From positions 124,001-188,000 of the forward strand of contig JAHCIT010000007.1 in the NCBI GenBank assembly GCA_026129095.1: 64,000 nt of DNA, written 5' to 3'. Within the stretch, counting starts at the first letter, position 1. Each line of letters opens with the position of its first letter. Below the pieces are notes generated by a model. The model was not told the DNA's origin. It did no database searches and worked only from the letters and a program-made list of their open reading frames with translations. Below, one piece after another: positions 42,926 to 51,450 of the stretch. The position numbers were made by a program, and so were the translations under genes. This stretch comes from Deltaproteobacteria bacterium. GTDB taxonomy: Bacteria > JAGRBM01 > JAHCIT01.

Positions 42926-42971
42926 GGCTCCAGTGTAGCTGGACCGCGAAAGAAAGCGGAACGGCGGGAAA

Positions 42972-42996
42972 GGCAGGGCTTACCCGGCGGCCTGCC
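42972..42996 (-). terminator. Probable terminator of the cyclophilin gene
   Basis: GGCAGG (42972-42977) pairs with CCTGCC (42991-42996). In the leftward direction it is followed by TTTCCC. The loop is GC-rich and may form additional pairs. It lies 48 bases beyond the cyclophilin stop. Confidence 0.5.
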
Positions 42997-43043
42997 CTTC
43001 CCCTTCCAGTCACGTCAGGGACTTATCCGCTACGGGAGATCCC

Positions 43044-43670
43044 CTACTTTTTCTCTTTTTTTGGCTCGATCACGCGGATCTTGTTGATAATGACGGGCTC
43101 AAGGGGCCGGTCGCCGGGGGCCGTTGGCTCGACCGAAATCTTGTCGGTTGTAGCCTGGCTTGCCGGATCGGTACAATCACCGAAGATCGTATGGCGGTTG
43201 TTCAGCCACGGCGTCGCCTTCACCGTGATAAAGAACTGCGAGCCGTTGGTGCCGGGGCCGGAGTTCGCCATGGCAAGCAAACCCGGGCGGTCGAACGTAA
43301 GGTCCGGGCTGAACTCGTCCTCAAACCTGTAACCAGGCCCGCCAGTCCCGGTGCCGAGCGGATCGCCGCCCTGGATCATGAAGTCGCGGATCACGCGGTG
43401 GAAAAGCGTGCCCTCGTATAGGGATTTGCCTTTCACCGGCTTCTGGGTGCGTGGATCGGTCCATTCCTTCTTGCCGGTAGCGAGACCGATGAAGTTCTCG
43501 ACCGTCTTGGGCGCCTGCTTGGGGAACAGATGACAGGTGATCTTGCCCAGCCGGGTTTCAATCTCGACAGTGGGGCCGCCCGTGGGAAGCTTTTTCGATG
43601 TCTGGGCGAATGCCAGTTGGGGAACGATCACGGCAGCCGACAAAGCAGCAGCAAGCAGTGTGTTTTTCAC
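43044..43670 (-). CDS. Periplasmic cyclophilin-type peptidyl-prolyl isomerase
   Basis: The 208-residue protein has a signal peptide ([20 protein letters not shown], cut after AFA) and a cyclophilin domain with [63 protein letters not shown] and HTIFG. The catalytic Arg in FHRVI and the Q/F residues are conserved. It catalyses proline isomerisation during folding of exported proteins. The C-terminal Lys/Glu tail is short. The gene is transcribed on its own or with the UDP-sugar dehydrogenase downstream, with a probable hairpin between. Confidence 0.94.
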   Translation of the reverse strand: MKNTLLAAALSAAVIVPQLAFAQTSKKLPTGGPTVEIETRLGKITCHLFPKQAPKTVENFIGLATGKKEWTDPRTQKPVKGKSLYEGTLFHRVIRDFMIQGGDPLGTGTGGPGYRFEDEFSPDLTFDRPGLLAMANSGPGTNGSQFFITVKATPWLNNRHTIFGDCTDPASQATTDKISVEPTAPGDRPLEPVIINKIRVIEPKKEKK

Positions 43671-43763
43671 CTTGAGTTACCTCTTTTCCTGAAAACGGGT
43701 TGTGCAGATTTTATAGGGCGAACCCTCGGGAGGAGGCAACGGCCCGTCACCTTAAAAAGTATT

Positions 43764-43790
43764 CAGGCCCGGCAATAACCGCCGGGCCTG
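43764..43790 (-). terminator. Terminator of the FecR-domain gene
   Basis: The perfect 10-base stem CAGGCCCGGC/GCCGGGCCTG with a 7-base loop lies 27 bases beyond the stop at 43818. In the leftward reading it is followed by AATACTTTTTAAGG, giving a run of five T. It is a good intrinsic terminator for the FecR and TPR genes. Confidence 0.8.
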
Positions 43791-43817
43791 AAGCCTTGAT
43801 CCACTGTCCAGCGGCAA

Positions 43818-44624
43818 TCAGGGACGGAACGGCACGTCGATACGCACACGGGCCCGCCCGCGGCCACCGCCGGCAGGTTCCAGATCAATGCGCGGCTGGT
43901 CGCGGCTAAATACAACCATCAGGTTGAGGGCCCCGAACTCGCCGCCTTCGGCATCGCCACCGCCATCCGTGTCATCGGCACCCGGCAGATCGTCGCCGTC
44001 ATCGCCACCGTTATTGGCCATCGTGGTGCTGTTGATGAGCGCCGCCAGTTCTTCGAGCGACGGCTCACGCGGCTCTGTCGGGGCGCCACCCTGCATGAAC
44101 GAAATCTGTCCGCTCTGGAGTGTCACCTCACTGCCCGGAGGGCCGTAGGTACAAGGGCCTTCAACACAGGCCATGAACTCCGGGGTTCCAGTACCGACCA
44201 CCTGGATCGAGCCACGCACACCTGCGACGGCCGTAGGGGTCTTGATCTTGAACGTGCTCTGGTAGTTGGCGGTGTACCGGGCCACGGCAGCGCGCACACG
44301 GCCCTGCATCAGCTCCATAAAGCTCTCGCGGCGGGCCGGAGCACGGGTAAATGTCTGCGTCCGGACGACCAGCTTGGAGTTGGGGGAGAGCGTAATCACG
44401 CTGTCATCGCTCAGCATGACCTTCACCCGGCCATCTGCGCCGGTCTGCAGGGTGTCTCCCTCCATCACCGGCTCATAGACACGCAGAGAGACCGGTTCGC
44501 CGCTTGCACGGGTAATCGTCACCTGGCCCGTGATTTGCGTCACCTTGCCAGCCTGATTTGCACTAGCGGAGGAAACCCACCCGGCCAGAATTACCATCGC
44601 AAGTCCACTGATCCATTTCTTCAT
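43818..44624 (-). CDS. Exported FecR-domain protein
   Basis: The 268-residue protein has a signal peptide (MKKWISGLAMVILAGWVSSA, cut near ASA) and a FecR domain at about 30-150. Motifs include VTQITGQVTITR, EGDTLQTGADGRVKVMLSDD, VITLSPNSKLVV and KTPTAVAGVRGS, the strands of the FecR beta-helix-like repeat. A Gly/Asp-rich linker follows (NNGGDDGDDLPGADDTDGG), then a short C-terminal segment. FecR domains sense or scaffold in the periplasm, classically with FecI/FecA, but here no sigma factor or TonB receptor is near. It lies 97 bases downstream of a TPR/outer-membrane protein gene, probably in the same transcript. The ATG at 44624 has GGGAG upstream. Confidence 0.85.
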   Translation of the reverse strand: MKKWISGLAMVILAGWVSSASANQAGKVTQITGQVTITRASGEPVSLRVYEPVMEGDTLQTGADGRVKVMLSDDSVITLSPNSKLVVRTQTFTRAPARRESFMELMQGRVRAAVARYTANYQSTFKIKTPTAVAGVRGSIQVVGTGTPEFMACVEGPCTYGPPGSEVTLQSGQISFMQGGAPTEPREPSLEELAALINSTTMANNGGDDGDDLPGADDTDGGGDAEGGEFGALNLMVVFSRDQPRIDLEPAGGGRGRARVRIDVPFRP

Positions 44625-44721
44625 CGCTGTTACTCCCTGAAACATCCGGCCTCTAAAACCTCACCCAAAACAAACCGGAATACCCCTGATTTCAACTAGT
44701 TACCGCAAATCCACCTTGGGG

Positions 44722-46548
44722 TTACTCCCAGCGGACCCGGGCTCCGGCCCCAATCATCTGACGGTCATACTCAAACGACGCCAGCGACGAGGTACGCAAT
44801 TCTAGCGCATAGTTCATATAGAATTCCGTAATTTCGCTCACTTTAAATGCGATTTCCGGAGTCCAGGTAAACGAGAAATCCTTACGCTCGGAATCGACCG
44901 GACAAGGGCTGGTATTCGGCGGTCCACCTGCCAGTCCGCAGTAGGCCGCGTCCGAAGCACCGTGGACCGAATAGCTGAGGCGGGTGCCGTTGCGAAGCGC
45001 AATTTTCTTGGTGGGCAGGTACTGCGCGTTCGTGTTCCAGCGAAGTCCCAGATACGAATACTGCGACGACTTGGCATTCCGGTTGGCAAGCCCAAGGTCG
45101 GTCCCGGCCATCCAGGTCTTGGTTGCATAGGTGCCACCTGCACTCAGTCCCAGATTCATCGATTCGCGGTTATTGGGCGCAGCGCCATTATTGAGGAACG
45201 GAGCGATCTGCTCCGACGGGTAACGCTCCCATCCCATGGTGCCGCGCAGGTCGAATGTCCACTCCTGCATCCGCTTGTAGCCTGCCAGAACGAAATTGTG
45301 GCTGTGGCTGAAGGTACCGTACCGGATACCCCATTTGCGGGGTGTCGGGTCGTCGCCTGCGCTACCGATGACACCATCGCCATCGGTATCAGCCAGAGCG
45401 GTCTTGATGCCCATGTAACGGCCAAGACGGAACCACGTGTAGTCGTAGGCCAGTGTAACGCCCACTTCCTCATCCTTCGCGCCGGTCTCGAACGTTCCGT
45501 AAATAAGCGCGTTCGTAACACCCTGGTTATAGTCGGTGTTGTTCAAGTACGAGTTTTCGGCGTTGCTGAGCGACCCTGACAGCCGGAACTGGTCGCTGAT
45601 CTTCGTTGTGATGTCCAGCCCCAGCGACAGTTCCAGCCGGTTATCGCCCTTCTTCTTCAGGAAGGTCGGGAGGAGTTCTCCATCCGGCGTAAGGCCGACG
45701 TTGGAATCGAACGACCATCCGACCGCCAGCGACGGGACCAGTTTGAAATCCTCATCGCCTTCGGCCTCGCCGCCGTCTATCCGGGCGATATATTTCTTCG
45801 CTTCCTTTCCGTGCGTGGAATCAGGAGCGCGGTCAACAAGGGCCTGGAAGCCGGTCCGCGCCTGGTCTTTTTCTTCCATCCGGTAGAACGAAAGGGCGCG
45901 GAAGTATTCAGAAGCGTTGCGATTGGTCCCGAGAGCTGCCGACTGCTCGAACCACTGGGTCGCATCCTTGTATTCGCCCTTCTGGAACTGGCAGATACCG
46001 ATACCATACCGGGCCACGCCATCCGTCGGATCAGCATCAGCCCCCTTGCGGAATGCCGGCACCGCAAGGTCGCACTGTTCCTGCTTCAGGTAGGCGCTGC
46101 CCAGCGGCGTATAGTGGGCCTTGTAGTCCGGGTGTGATTCGGTAATTCCCGAGAGAACCTTTGCCGCATCGCGCGGCTTGTTCAGCGCATTCAGCGCCAC
46201 GCCCTTCAGGCGGAGAAGTCCGGGCTCATCGGGTTTCAGCGCCAGTGCTTCCTCGACCAGCCGGAGAGCTTCCTTTGGATTGCCCTGGTCCAGTTCGATG
46301 ATTGCCTTCTCGATAACAATCTCAGACTTGGTACCTTCAGCACCGCTGTAACTTGGGGCTTCTTCCGCTGGAGTGGCGTCAGCGGCATGTGCCTCCGCCT
46401 GTGCAGCTTCAGTGCTTTCAGCAGGTGCCTCTTCGGCGGCGGCCGGGGCATCCTGGGCCCCAGCCTGCCGAACCAAACCGGAAACGGGCAGAAGCCCTAA
46501 CGCAATCGCAATCGCTCCCCGGCGAAAGTACAAGGAAAACTGGTTCAT
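44722..46548 (-). CDS. TPR protein with C-terminal outer-membrane beta-barrel-like domain
   Basis: The 608-residue protein has a signal peptide, an Ala/Glu/Pro-rich stretch (APAAAEEAPAESTEAAQAEA) and TPR repeats at about 75-250 (EALRLVEEALALKPDEPGLL, AHYTPLGSAYLKQEQCDLA, ARYGIGICQFQKGEYKDA). A 330-residue region follows with alternating hydrophobic strands and aromatic girdles ending in RQMIGAGARVRWE, a C-terminal aromatic-containing strand typical of outer-membrane barrels (for example LVPSLAVGWSFDSNVGL, VTLAYDYTWFRLGRY, MAGTDLGLANRN). It is a plausible surface-exposed assembly or secretion factor. The ATG at 46548 follows GGGGAG. The FecR gene follows it. Confidence 0.78.
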   Translation of the reverse strand: MNQFSLYFRRGAIAIALGLLPVSGLVRQAGAQDAPAAAEEAPAESTEAAQAEAHAADATPAEEAPSYSGAEGTKSEIVIEKAIIELDQGNPKEALRLVEEALALKPDEPGLLRLKGVALNALNKPRDAAKVLSGITESHPDYKAHYTPLGSAYLKQEQCDLAVPAFRKGADADPTDGVARYGIGICQFQKGEYKDATQWFEQSAALGTNRNASEYFRALSFYRMEEKDQARTGFQALVDRAPDSTHGKEAKKYIARIDGGEAEGDEDFKLVPSLAVGWSFDSNVGLTPDGELLPTFLKKKGDNRLELSLGLDITTKISDQFRLSGSLSNAENSYLNNTDYNQGVTNALIYGTFETGAKDEEVGVTLAYDYTWFRLGRYMGIKTALADTDGDGVIGSAGDDPTPRKWGIRYGTFSHSHNFVLAGYKRMQEWTFDLRGTMGWERYPSEQIAPFLNNGAAPNNRESMNLGLSAGGTYATKTWMAGTDLGLANRNAKSSQYSYLGLRWNTNAQYLPTKKIALRNGTRLSYSVHGASDAAYCGLAGGPPNTSPCPVDSERKDFSFTWTPEIAFKVSEITEFYMNYALELRTSSLASFEYDRQMIGAGARVRWE

Positions 46549-46654
46549 GCTATCCGCTCCCCGCGGCCCCTCCATGGACAGGCTGCCGGCCACCCGGCGG
46601 TTCGCCCATCCTCAAGAATCTAGATGTCCCTTGACACCCGTTCGTGGGGTCTAG

Positions 46655-46682
46655 GTTATTCATTCCTTCTTTCCTAGGTCAA
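46655..46682 (-). promoter_or_regulatory. Promoter for the TPR-barrel / FecR transcript
   Basis: On the minus strand TTGACC (46677-46682) is followed after 16 bases by AATAAC (46655-46660). The matches are 5 of 6 and 4 of 6 to consensus. Transcription would start near 46648, about 100 bases before the ATG at 46548. Two CCTAG-containing sequences flank the spacer. The wider gap 46549-46739 holds no gene. Confidence 0.55.
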
Positions 46683-46739
46683 TGCCGCACTACAAGGAAG
46701 TGATCCATAGCACCGAACGTCGAAAACTGCGAAAACGGC

Positions 46740-47441
46740 TCATATTTCGACCTTTATTTGCGTGCCGGGCCTGATCCCCGCGAGCGACACCTCCGCCCGG
46801 ATGGCATAGACCTCCACCCCACGGCTGACAGCCTTCTTGAGACCTCTCGCATAAGCGGTGTCGATTTCATGTGCAGCCCTGACAAAGTCCGCATCCCCGC
46901 GATTCACCCAGTAGAGCATCGCCGCCCTTGTCCCCCTTGAGATAACTGCTGCCAGTTCCTCCAGATGCTTGAGCCCCCGCTCGGTAACAGCATCCGGAAA
47001 CGCCGCCGATCCGTCACCGCCCGGCATGGTGACGTTTTTCACCTCAACATAAACGGTCCCCTTTTTGGGGTCTTCCAGCAGCAGATCCACTCGCGAGTTC
47101 TTTCCATACTTGACCTCCCGGCGAATCGTTGTGAAACCAGCGAGTTCCCTGATAACCCCGCCCGTGATCGCCTCCTCGGCAAGCCGGTTGGGACGCATCG
47201 TATTGGCACCGATCCAGAATTTTCCCGACTTCACCAGTTCGAGGGTGTATTTGAGCTTTCGTTCCGGATCCGCGTTGAACGTCAGGGCCACCGGCCAGCC
47301 CGGTTCGGCACACCCCTTCATCGAGCCGGAGTTCGGCACATGAGCCACTACTTTCTCGCCTGTTTCCAGCTCCACATCAGCCAGAAACCGTTTGTACCGC
47401 TTGATCAGTGTCCCCTTGATGAGGGGAGGATCGAACTTCAC
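46740..47441 (-). CDS. sfsA: SfsA family DNA/RNA nuclease-like protein
   Basis: The 233-residue protein has the SfsA hallmarks VAHVPNSGSMKGCAEPGWPV near the N-terminus, then VRFGKNSRVDLLLE-like YGKNSRVDLLLED, YVEVKNVTM and FPDAVTERGLKHLEELA. It ends with the YAIRAEVSLAGI strand. The DLLLED...YVEVKNV segment is a PD-(D/E)XK-type site. SfsA was first described as a stimulator of sugar-fermentation genes and is now thought to be a nuclease or DNA-binding factor. It starts 40 bases downstream of the queG stop, so the two are probably co-transcribed. Confidence 0.92.
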   Translation of the reverse strand: MKFDPPLIKGTLIKRYKRFLADVELETGEKVVAHVPNSGSMKGCAEPGWPVALTFNADPERKLKYTLELVKSGKFWIGANTMRPNRLAEEAITGGVIRELAGFTTIRREVKYGKNSRVDLLLEDPKKGTVYVEVKNVTMPGGDGSAAFPDAVTERGLKHLEELAAVISRGTRAAMLYWVNRGDADFVRAAHEIDTAYARGLKKAVSRGVEVYAIRAEVSLAGIRPGTQIKVEI

Positions 47442-47480
47442 AGATCTTACCTTTCTATGCGGCAGGATTTGGGAATGACT

Positions 47481-48584
47481 TTAGCGCCTGCTCAGCAACG
47501 CCTCCGCCTCATCCCGTACGCCGGCATCGGGGTCGCTGCGGAGCTTCTCGACTGTACTCATATCGCCCATCTGGCCGAGTGCCCAGACGGCCTGCCCCCG
47601 AATGAGCGGATCGGCATCGCCTGCCAGCATGCGGATCAGCGGCGCGAGGCCCTCCACTTTCTGGTTGCCCGCGACGACAAGTGCGTTCCGGCGCAATCCA
47701 GCCGGACCGGGGCGCGCAAGCGGTGTCGCATGGAAACGGGCCCGGAGTTCATCGTCACTGGCTGATAGAACCGATTCCAGGCTGATCACCGCATTCCGGT
47801 CATCCGGCGAAAAGGCGGGATCGGCCGAGCACGCTGTATTGCGGTTATGCGGACAGACTTCCTGGCAAACGTCACAACCGAATATCCACGACCCGATGCC
47901 GGCCCTGAGGTCACGGGGCAAAGCTACACGGCTTTCGATCGTCAGATAGGAAATACACCGGCGGGCATCGACCTCGCGCCGCTTGAAACTGATCGCCTGG
48001 GTGGGGCAGGCATCTATGCACAAGCGGCAGGAGCCGCAGGCATCTGTGCCCGGGATATCCGGTTCCAGCTCGCGGTCAACGATCATCCCTCCGAGCAGCA
48101 GCCAGCTTCCCATGTCCGGGTTGATGAGCAGCGTATGCCGGCCAGCCCATCCAAGCCCCGCCTCGGCAGCGTATTGCCGCTCCAGAAGCGGCCCGGAGTC
48201 GACGCACCGGTAGGTTTCCATACCCAGTTCATTGAGGGCGAACCGCTGGAGTTTCTTCAGCCGCTTGCCGACGATATTGTGGTAGTCGCGTCCCCAGGCG
48301 TAGCGTGCCACCTGGCCCATGCCCAACTGTGGAGATAGTGGCTCGCCGCGGGCATAGTTCACGGCAGCCATGAACACACTTCTGGCACCAGAAAGAAGAC
48401 GTGCCGGGTCCAGACGGTCGGCTGCCCGTTGGGCCAGATAGTCCATCGAACCGTGCAGGCCACGCTCAATCCAGGATGTGAAGGCTTCGGCACCCGGCAC
48501 CGGTAAGACCGATGCACTACCCGTAATGGCGAAACCCAGGTCTGCCGCCCGCTCTTTCAGCAGCCTGCCCGGGTCTGGCTTCAC
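47481..48584 (-). CDS. queG: Epoxyqueuosine reductase
   Basis: QueG performs the final step of queuosine synthesis, reducing epoxyqueuosine in tRNA with a cobalamin. The 367-residue protein has the catalytic Asp129 in RCVDSGPLLERQYA. The first cluster is CGSCRLCIDACP (Cys183, 186, 189, 193) and the second has CDVCQEVCPHN (Cys237, 240, 244) plus Cys210. The last 80 residues are HEAT-like helices (ADPLIRGQAVWALGQMG) as in typical QueG. Queuosine acts at the wobble position of tRNA, complementing mnmE in this window. Other queuosine genes are not nearby. sfsA follows; a ferredoxin gene lies upstream behind a hairpin. Confidence 0.95.
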   Translation of the reverse strand: MKPDPGRLLKERAADLGFAITGSASVLPVPGAEAFTSWIERGLHGSMDYLAQRAADRLDPARLLSGARSVFMAAVNYARGEPLSPQLGMGQVARYAWGRDYHNIVGKRLKKLQRFALNELGMETYRCVDSGPLLERQYAAEAGLGWAGRHTLLINPDMGSWLLLGGMIVDRELEPDIPGTDACGSCRLCIDACPTQAISFKRREVDARRCISYLTIESRVALPRDLRAGIGSWIFGCDVCQEVCPHNRNTACSADPAFSPDDRNAVISLESVLSASDDELRARFHATPLARPGPAGLRRNALVVAGNQKVEGLAPLIRMLAGDADPLIRGQAVWALGQMGDMSTVEKLRSDPDAGVRDEAEALLSRR

Positions 48585-48619
48585 GGAATGTTCCGTCCGC
48601 CACGTCCAGACAGACGAAA

Positions 48620-48645
48620 AGCCCGCCCCCGGCGGGGAGCGGGCT
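48620..48645 (-). terminator. Terminator of the ferredoxin gene
   Basis: AGCCCGC (48620-48626) pairs with GCGGGCT (48639-48645), with an inner CCCC/GGGG pairing. In the leftward reading it is followed by TTTTCG. It lies 52 bases beyond the stop at 48698 and separates the ferredoxin from queG. Confidence 0.7.
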
Positions 48646-48697
48646 CAACTGGCCAAGTGGCAGTAGCGAAATGCACAAAGCCCTGCCGGGCTGACAA

Positions 48698-48934
48698 CTA
48701 CTTGTCGCCGTCGCAGCCGATTGCCTCGACCGGACAGCCTTCGAGGGCTTCCATACAGATGGCAATCTCGTCCTCGTTCGTCGGCTGCTTCATCACAAAG
48801 CTGTAACCGCCGCCTTCAGGCGACGAGAAAAAATCAGGGGCCGTCTGGTTGCAGGCGTTGCAGTCAATGCATTCCTTATCCACATAAAACTGGCCGGAGA
48901 CGTTATCTTCGTACTTGTTACCTTTGTCTGCCAT
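48698..48934 (-). CDS. Small single-cluster [4Fe-4S] ferredoxin
   Basis: The 78-residue protein has the ferredoxin pattern ECIDCNACNQTAPDFF (Cys-x2-Cys-x2-Cys) and a distant fourth cysteine in EGCPVEAIG, making one [4Fe-4S] cluster of the kind seen in single-cluster ferredoxins. The Asp/Glu-rich remainder is typical of a soluble electron carrier. It starts at the ATG 48932-48934, with AGGAG about 10 bases upstream; a longer reading adds unrelated sequence. It could serve queG, the radical SAM enzyme MoaA or other partners, none of which is proven. It is transcribed alone, ending at the hairpin at 48620-48645. Confidence 0.93.
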   Translation of the reverse strand: MADKGNKYEDNVSGQFYVDKECIDCNACNQTAPDFFSSPEGGGYSFVMKQPTNEDEIAICMEALEGCPVEAIGCDGDK

Positions 48935-49108
48935 CTGGTGATTGCTCCTGTGCTCCCGGCCCACTTGCGGTTGGCCGTCCTGATTTCGGGACGGGCCGCC
49001 GGATGCGGGCGCAATATGCACTCCCGAACCAAACCAAATCAAGGGGGAATTGAGATACCCCTTTACAAGGCAAGCAGGCCGGAGAAAGGCCGTTCACCAG
49101 CAAACCGG

Positions 49109-50264
49109 CTACTCCTCGTCGCCCACATCCTGACCCGCACCTTCCCGCCTGATGCCAAGCAGAAAGGCGGTGATAAACTCGTCCAGATCCCCATCAAGGA
49201 CTGCCTGCGGGTTTCCGGCCGTGACGCCAGTACGCAGGTCCTTCACCATCCGGTAGGGCTGAAGAACATAACTCCGGATCTGCGACCCCCAGGCATTTTC
49301 CTTCTTCTGCGCTGCCGCCTTGTCCCTTTCGGCATTACGTTTCTGCATCTCAAGGTCATACAGCTTCGCCTTCAGGATCTTCAGGCCGACAGCCCGGTTC
49401 TGGATCTGGGACCGCTCACTGCGGCAGACGACGCTGGTCCCCGTCGGAATATGTGTGTACCGGACAGCAGAATCGGTCTTGTTCTGGTGCTGGCCGCCTG
49501 CCCCGCCCGCCCGGAATGTATCCACACGCAAATCCTTGTCCTGAATCTCGATCTCGATGGAGTCGTCGAGTTCGGGGATCACGTTTACGGCGGCAAACGA
49601 CGTGTGCCGCCGCTTGTTGGCATCAAACGGCGATATCCGGACGAGCCGATGGACTCCAGCCTCGGCCTTCAAATAGCCGTATGCGTATTCACCGATCACA
49701 TTGACCGTGGCGCTCTTGATGCCTGCCTCTTCACCAGGGGTTTCCTCGACCAGTTCCACTTTCCAGCCCCGTCGCTCGCAATACCGGAGGTACATCCGGT
49801 ACAGCATCTCCGCCCAGTCCTGCGCCTCGGTCCCGCCCGATCCGGCATTGATCGACAGGATCGCATTGTTCGGGTCGGCCTCACCTGACAGCATGCGCCG
49901 GAACTCCAGCGCGCCGAGCGTTTTCTCCATTGCATCGAGCTTGCTGCGAAGTTCAGCGGCCAGATCCGGATCGGACTCGGACTTCAGAAGCTCCAGGAAG
50001 TCGCCGATCTCGGCCATGTCTCTCTCGGCTGCCTGGAACGGTTCAATAACCTCGAGCGCCCGCGTCCGGACTTTCATTACCGACTGGGCGGCCTTGGCGT
50101 CATCCCAGAATCCGGCTTCGAGGGATTTCCGGTCAACGTCCGCGACTTCCTTCAACCGGAGAGCGATGTCAAAGCCCCCTCCGGAGCTTCTCGAGGCGAT
50201 CACGGGCCTCCTCCGCCCGGGTACGGCTCTGGCTAATGATTTCCCTGGTTTCGGCAGCGTCCAT
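49109..50264 (-). CDS. prfB: Peptide chain release factor 2 with programmed +1 frameshift
   Basis: RF2 recognises UGA and UAA stop codons. The ATG at 50262-50264 opens a 31-codon frame that ends at an in-frame TGA (50169-50171). Before it lie AGGGGG (50175-50180) and CTT, then TGA C: the classical autoregulatory slip site in which ribosomes slip +1 from CTT when RF2 is scarce. The rest of the protein (about 364 residues) lies in the +1 frame. It contains the SPF recognition motif in RISPFDANKRRHTSF and the catalytic GGQ in FRAGGAGGQHQNKTDSAVR. No other release factor is nearby. Annotation that ignores the shift would give a false later start. Confidence 0.97.
50169..50180 (-). promoter_or_regulatory. 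prfB programmed frameshift site
   Basis: On the coding strand the sequence AGGGGG CTT TGA C combines an internal Shine-Dalgarno-like stimulator, the slippery CTT codon and a poorly terminating TGA followed by C. This is the canonical arrangement that lets RF2 control its own synthesis. Confidence 0.95.
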
Positions 50265-50292
50265 ATCGTGTTTCTTTCCGGGTGCCTTTCGA

Positions 50293-51339
50293 TCAGGGCC
50301 GCGCATCAAACTTGACGTGATGCTCCGGCTCGTAGCCGATCTCTTCCTTGGCGCGGACGCCCGAGAGCAGCATGTGGTGGGTGAGCGGGCGGGCGGCCCG
50401 GAACGGGAATGGATGACGGTTAAACCGGAGACGGCGCACCGCCTGCCATGCCGGCTCGATCACACGCTCAGGGACCGAAAGCGTCGGCAGCTTGGTCAAC
50501 GCGATGAAATCCTTGAGGTGCAGGGTCTCCCGCCCCACGATGTTGAGCACCCCGCTGGTCTCCGACGCAACCGACATGCGGATCGCGCGTATCACATCGC
50601 CCGAGTGGACGAGATTGACCATGGGATTGTGGTTCATCACCCGCAACAGGAGCGGTGAATCGAAATAGTAGCTGAAGAAGCTATGCACATTCCGTCCGAT
50701 GACATACGACGGCCTGAGGATCAGCATCTGGAGCTTGCGACGCGAGATTTCATGCTGACAGAGGATATCCGCCTCGATCAGATCCTTTACATACGGCTCG
50801 TCGCGGATGCTGAGATCCAGTTCACTCGATTCGGTCAGTACGACCGGCTCGTTCTCATGCAGGCGGAACACCTTGGCCGATGACAGGAAAATGAACTTCC
50901 GGATGCTCGGCTGCTCAAGTGCCAGATTGAGAAGGTTCTGCGTTCCCTTGATATTGTAGTCACGCACGGTGTCGAGATCGCCCGAATAGCCGACCTGGAA
51001 GCCCAGATGGACGATCGTGTCAATGTTGGCTGCCTGGAACTCCGGTGATGTGCATATTTCCTGCAAACGCCTGACGTTGAGCGGAGCAACCCGGTGAAAC
51101 GTAAACCGGTCAGACGGCAGATCGCTGAAATAGTACGGCCGCTCTCGGCGCGAAAAGGCCCAAACCTTATCCACGTTAGGGTCATGGATGAGTTTGACGA
51201 CAAGCTGGCGGCCGATCGTCGAGGTTGCGCCGGTTACCAGGACATTGTGCTTGAGGGTCTTGCGGCTGCCTTTGGACACCAATCTGGTTTTCCCCTTGGT
51301 GGTGGAACCTGAAGGAGCCGATGCTTTTGGGTCGGGCAT
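50293..51339 (-). CDS. Extended SDR-fold protein lacking the usual YxxxK (paralogue of 13038-14039)
   Basis: The 348-residue protein has the Rossmann motif VLVTGATSTIGRQLVVKLIHD and a second NAD-binding strand, and ends GYEPEHHVKF. Compared with the gene at 13038 it shares TSTIGRQL, RPYYF, the SSAKVF/SSANVY strand, VIGRNVHSF/TIGRNVHTF, and the C-terminal HH.KF block. At the catalytic position it reads EPYVKDLIEADILC: a tyrosine is present but the lysine four residues later is a leucine. The YxxxK pair is thus incomplete, so classic catalysis is doubtful. An N-terminal basic tail of about 30 residues precedes the Rossmann fold. It starts 112 bases downstream of an exported orphan gene. The substrate is unknown. 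Confidence 0.85.
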   Translation of the reverse strand: MPDPKASAPSGSTTKGKTRLVSKGSRKTLKHNVLVTGATSTIGRQLVVKLIHDPNVDKVWAFSRRERPYYFSDLPSDRFTFHRVAPLNVRRLQEICTSPEFQAANIDTIVHLGFQVGYSGDLDTVRDYNIKGTQNLLNLALEQPSIRKFIFLSSAKVFRLHENEPVVLTESSELDLSIRDEPYVKDLIEADILCQHEISRRKLQMLILRPSYVIGRNVHSFFSYYFDSPLLLRVMNHNPMVNLVHSGDVIRAIRMSVASETSGVLNIVGRETLHLKDFIALTKLPTLSVPERVIEPAWQAVRRLRFNRHPFPFRAARPLTHHMLLSGVRAKEEIGYEPEHHVKFDARP

Positions 51340-51430
51340 GGACGGATTTCCCCTGCGGGCACCGGCTCCAATCGCACAATTCAGGGTGTCGGGCCGGCCC
51401 CGGCATCCGCTGTTCTAGTGACGGGAAGAG

Positions 51431-51448
51431 TGCCGGGCAAGCCCGGCA
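51431..51448 (-). terminator. Hairpin after the exported orphan gene
   Basis: The perfect 8-base stem TGCCGGGC/GCCCGGCA with an AA loop lies directly after the stop at 51451. The flanking sequence in the leftward reading, CTCTTCCC, has only a weak T-tract, so it may terminate partially or protect the mRNA end. Confidence 0.5.
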
Positions 51449-51450
51449 GT

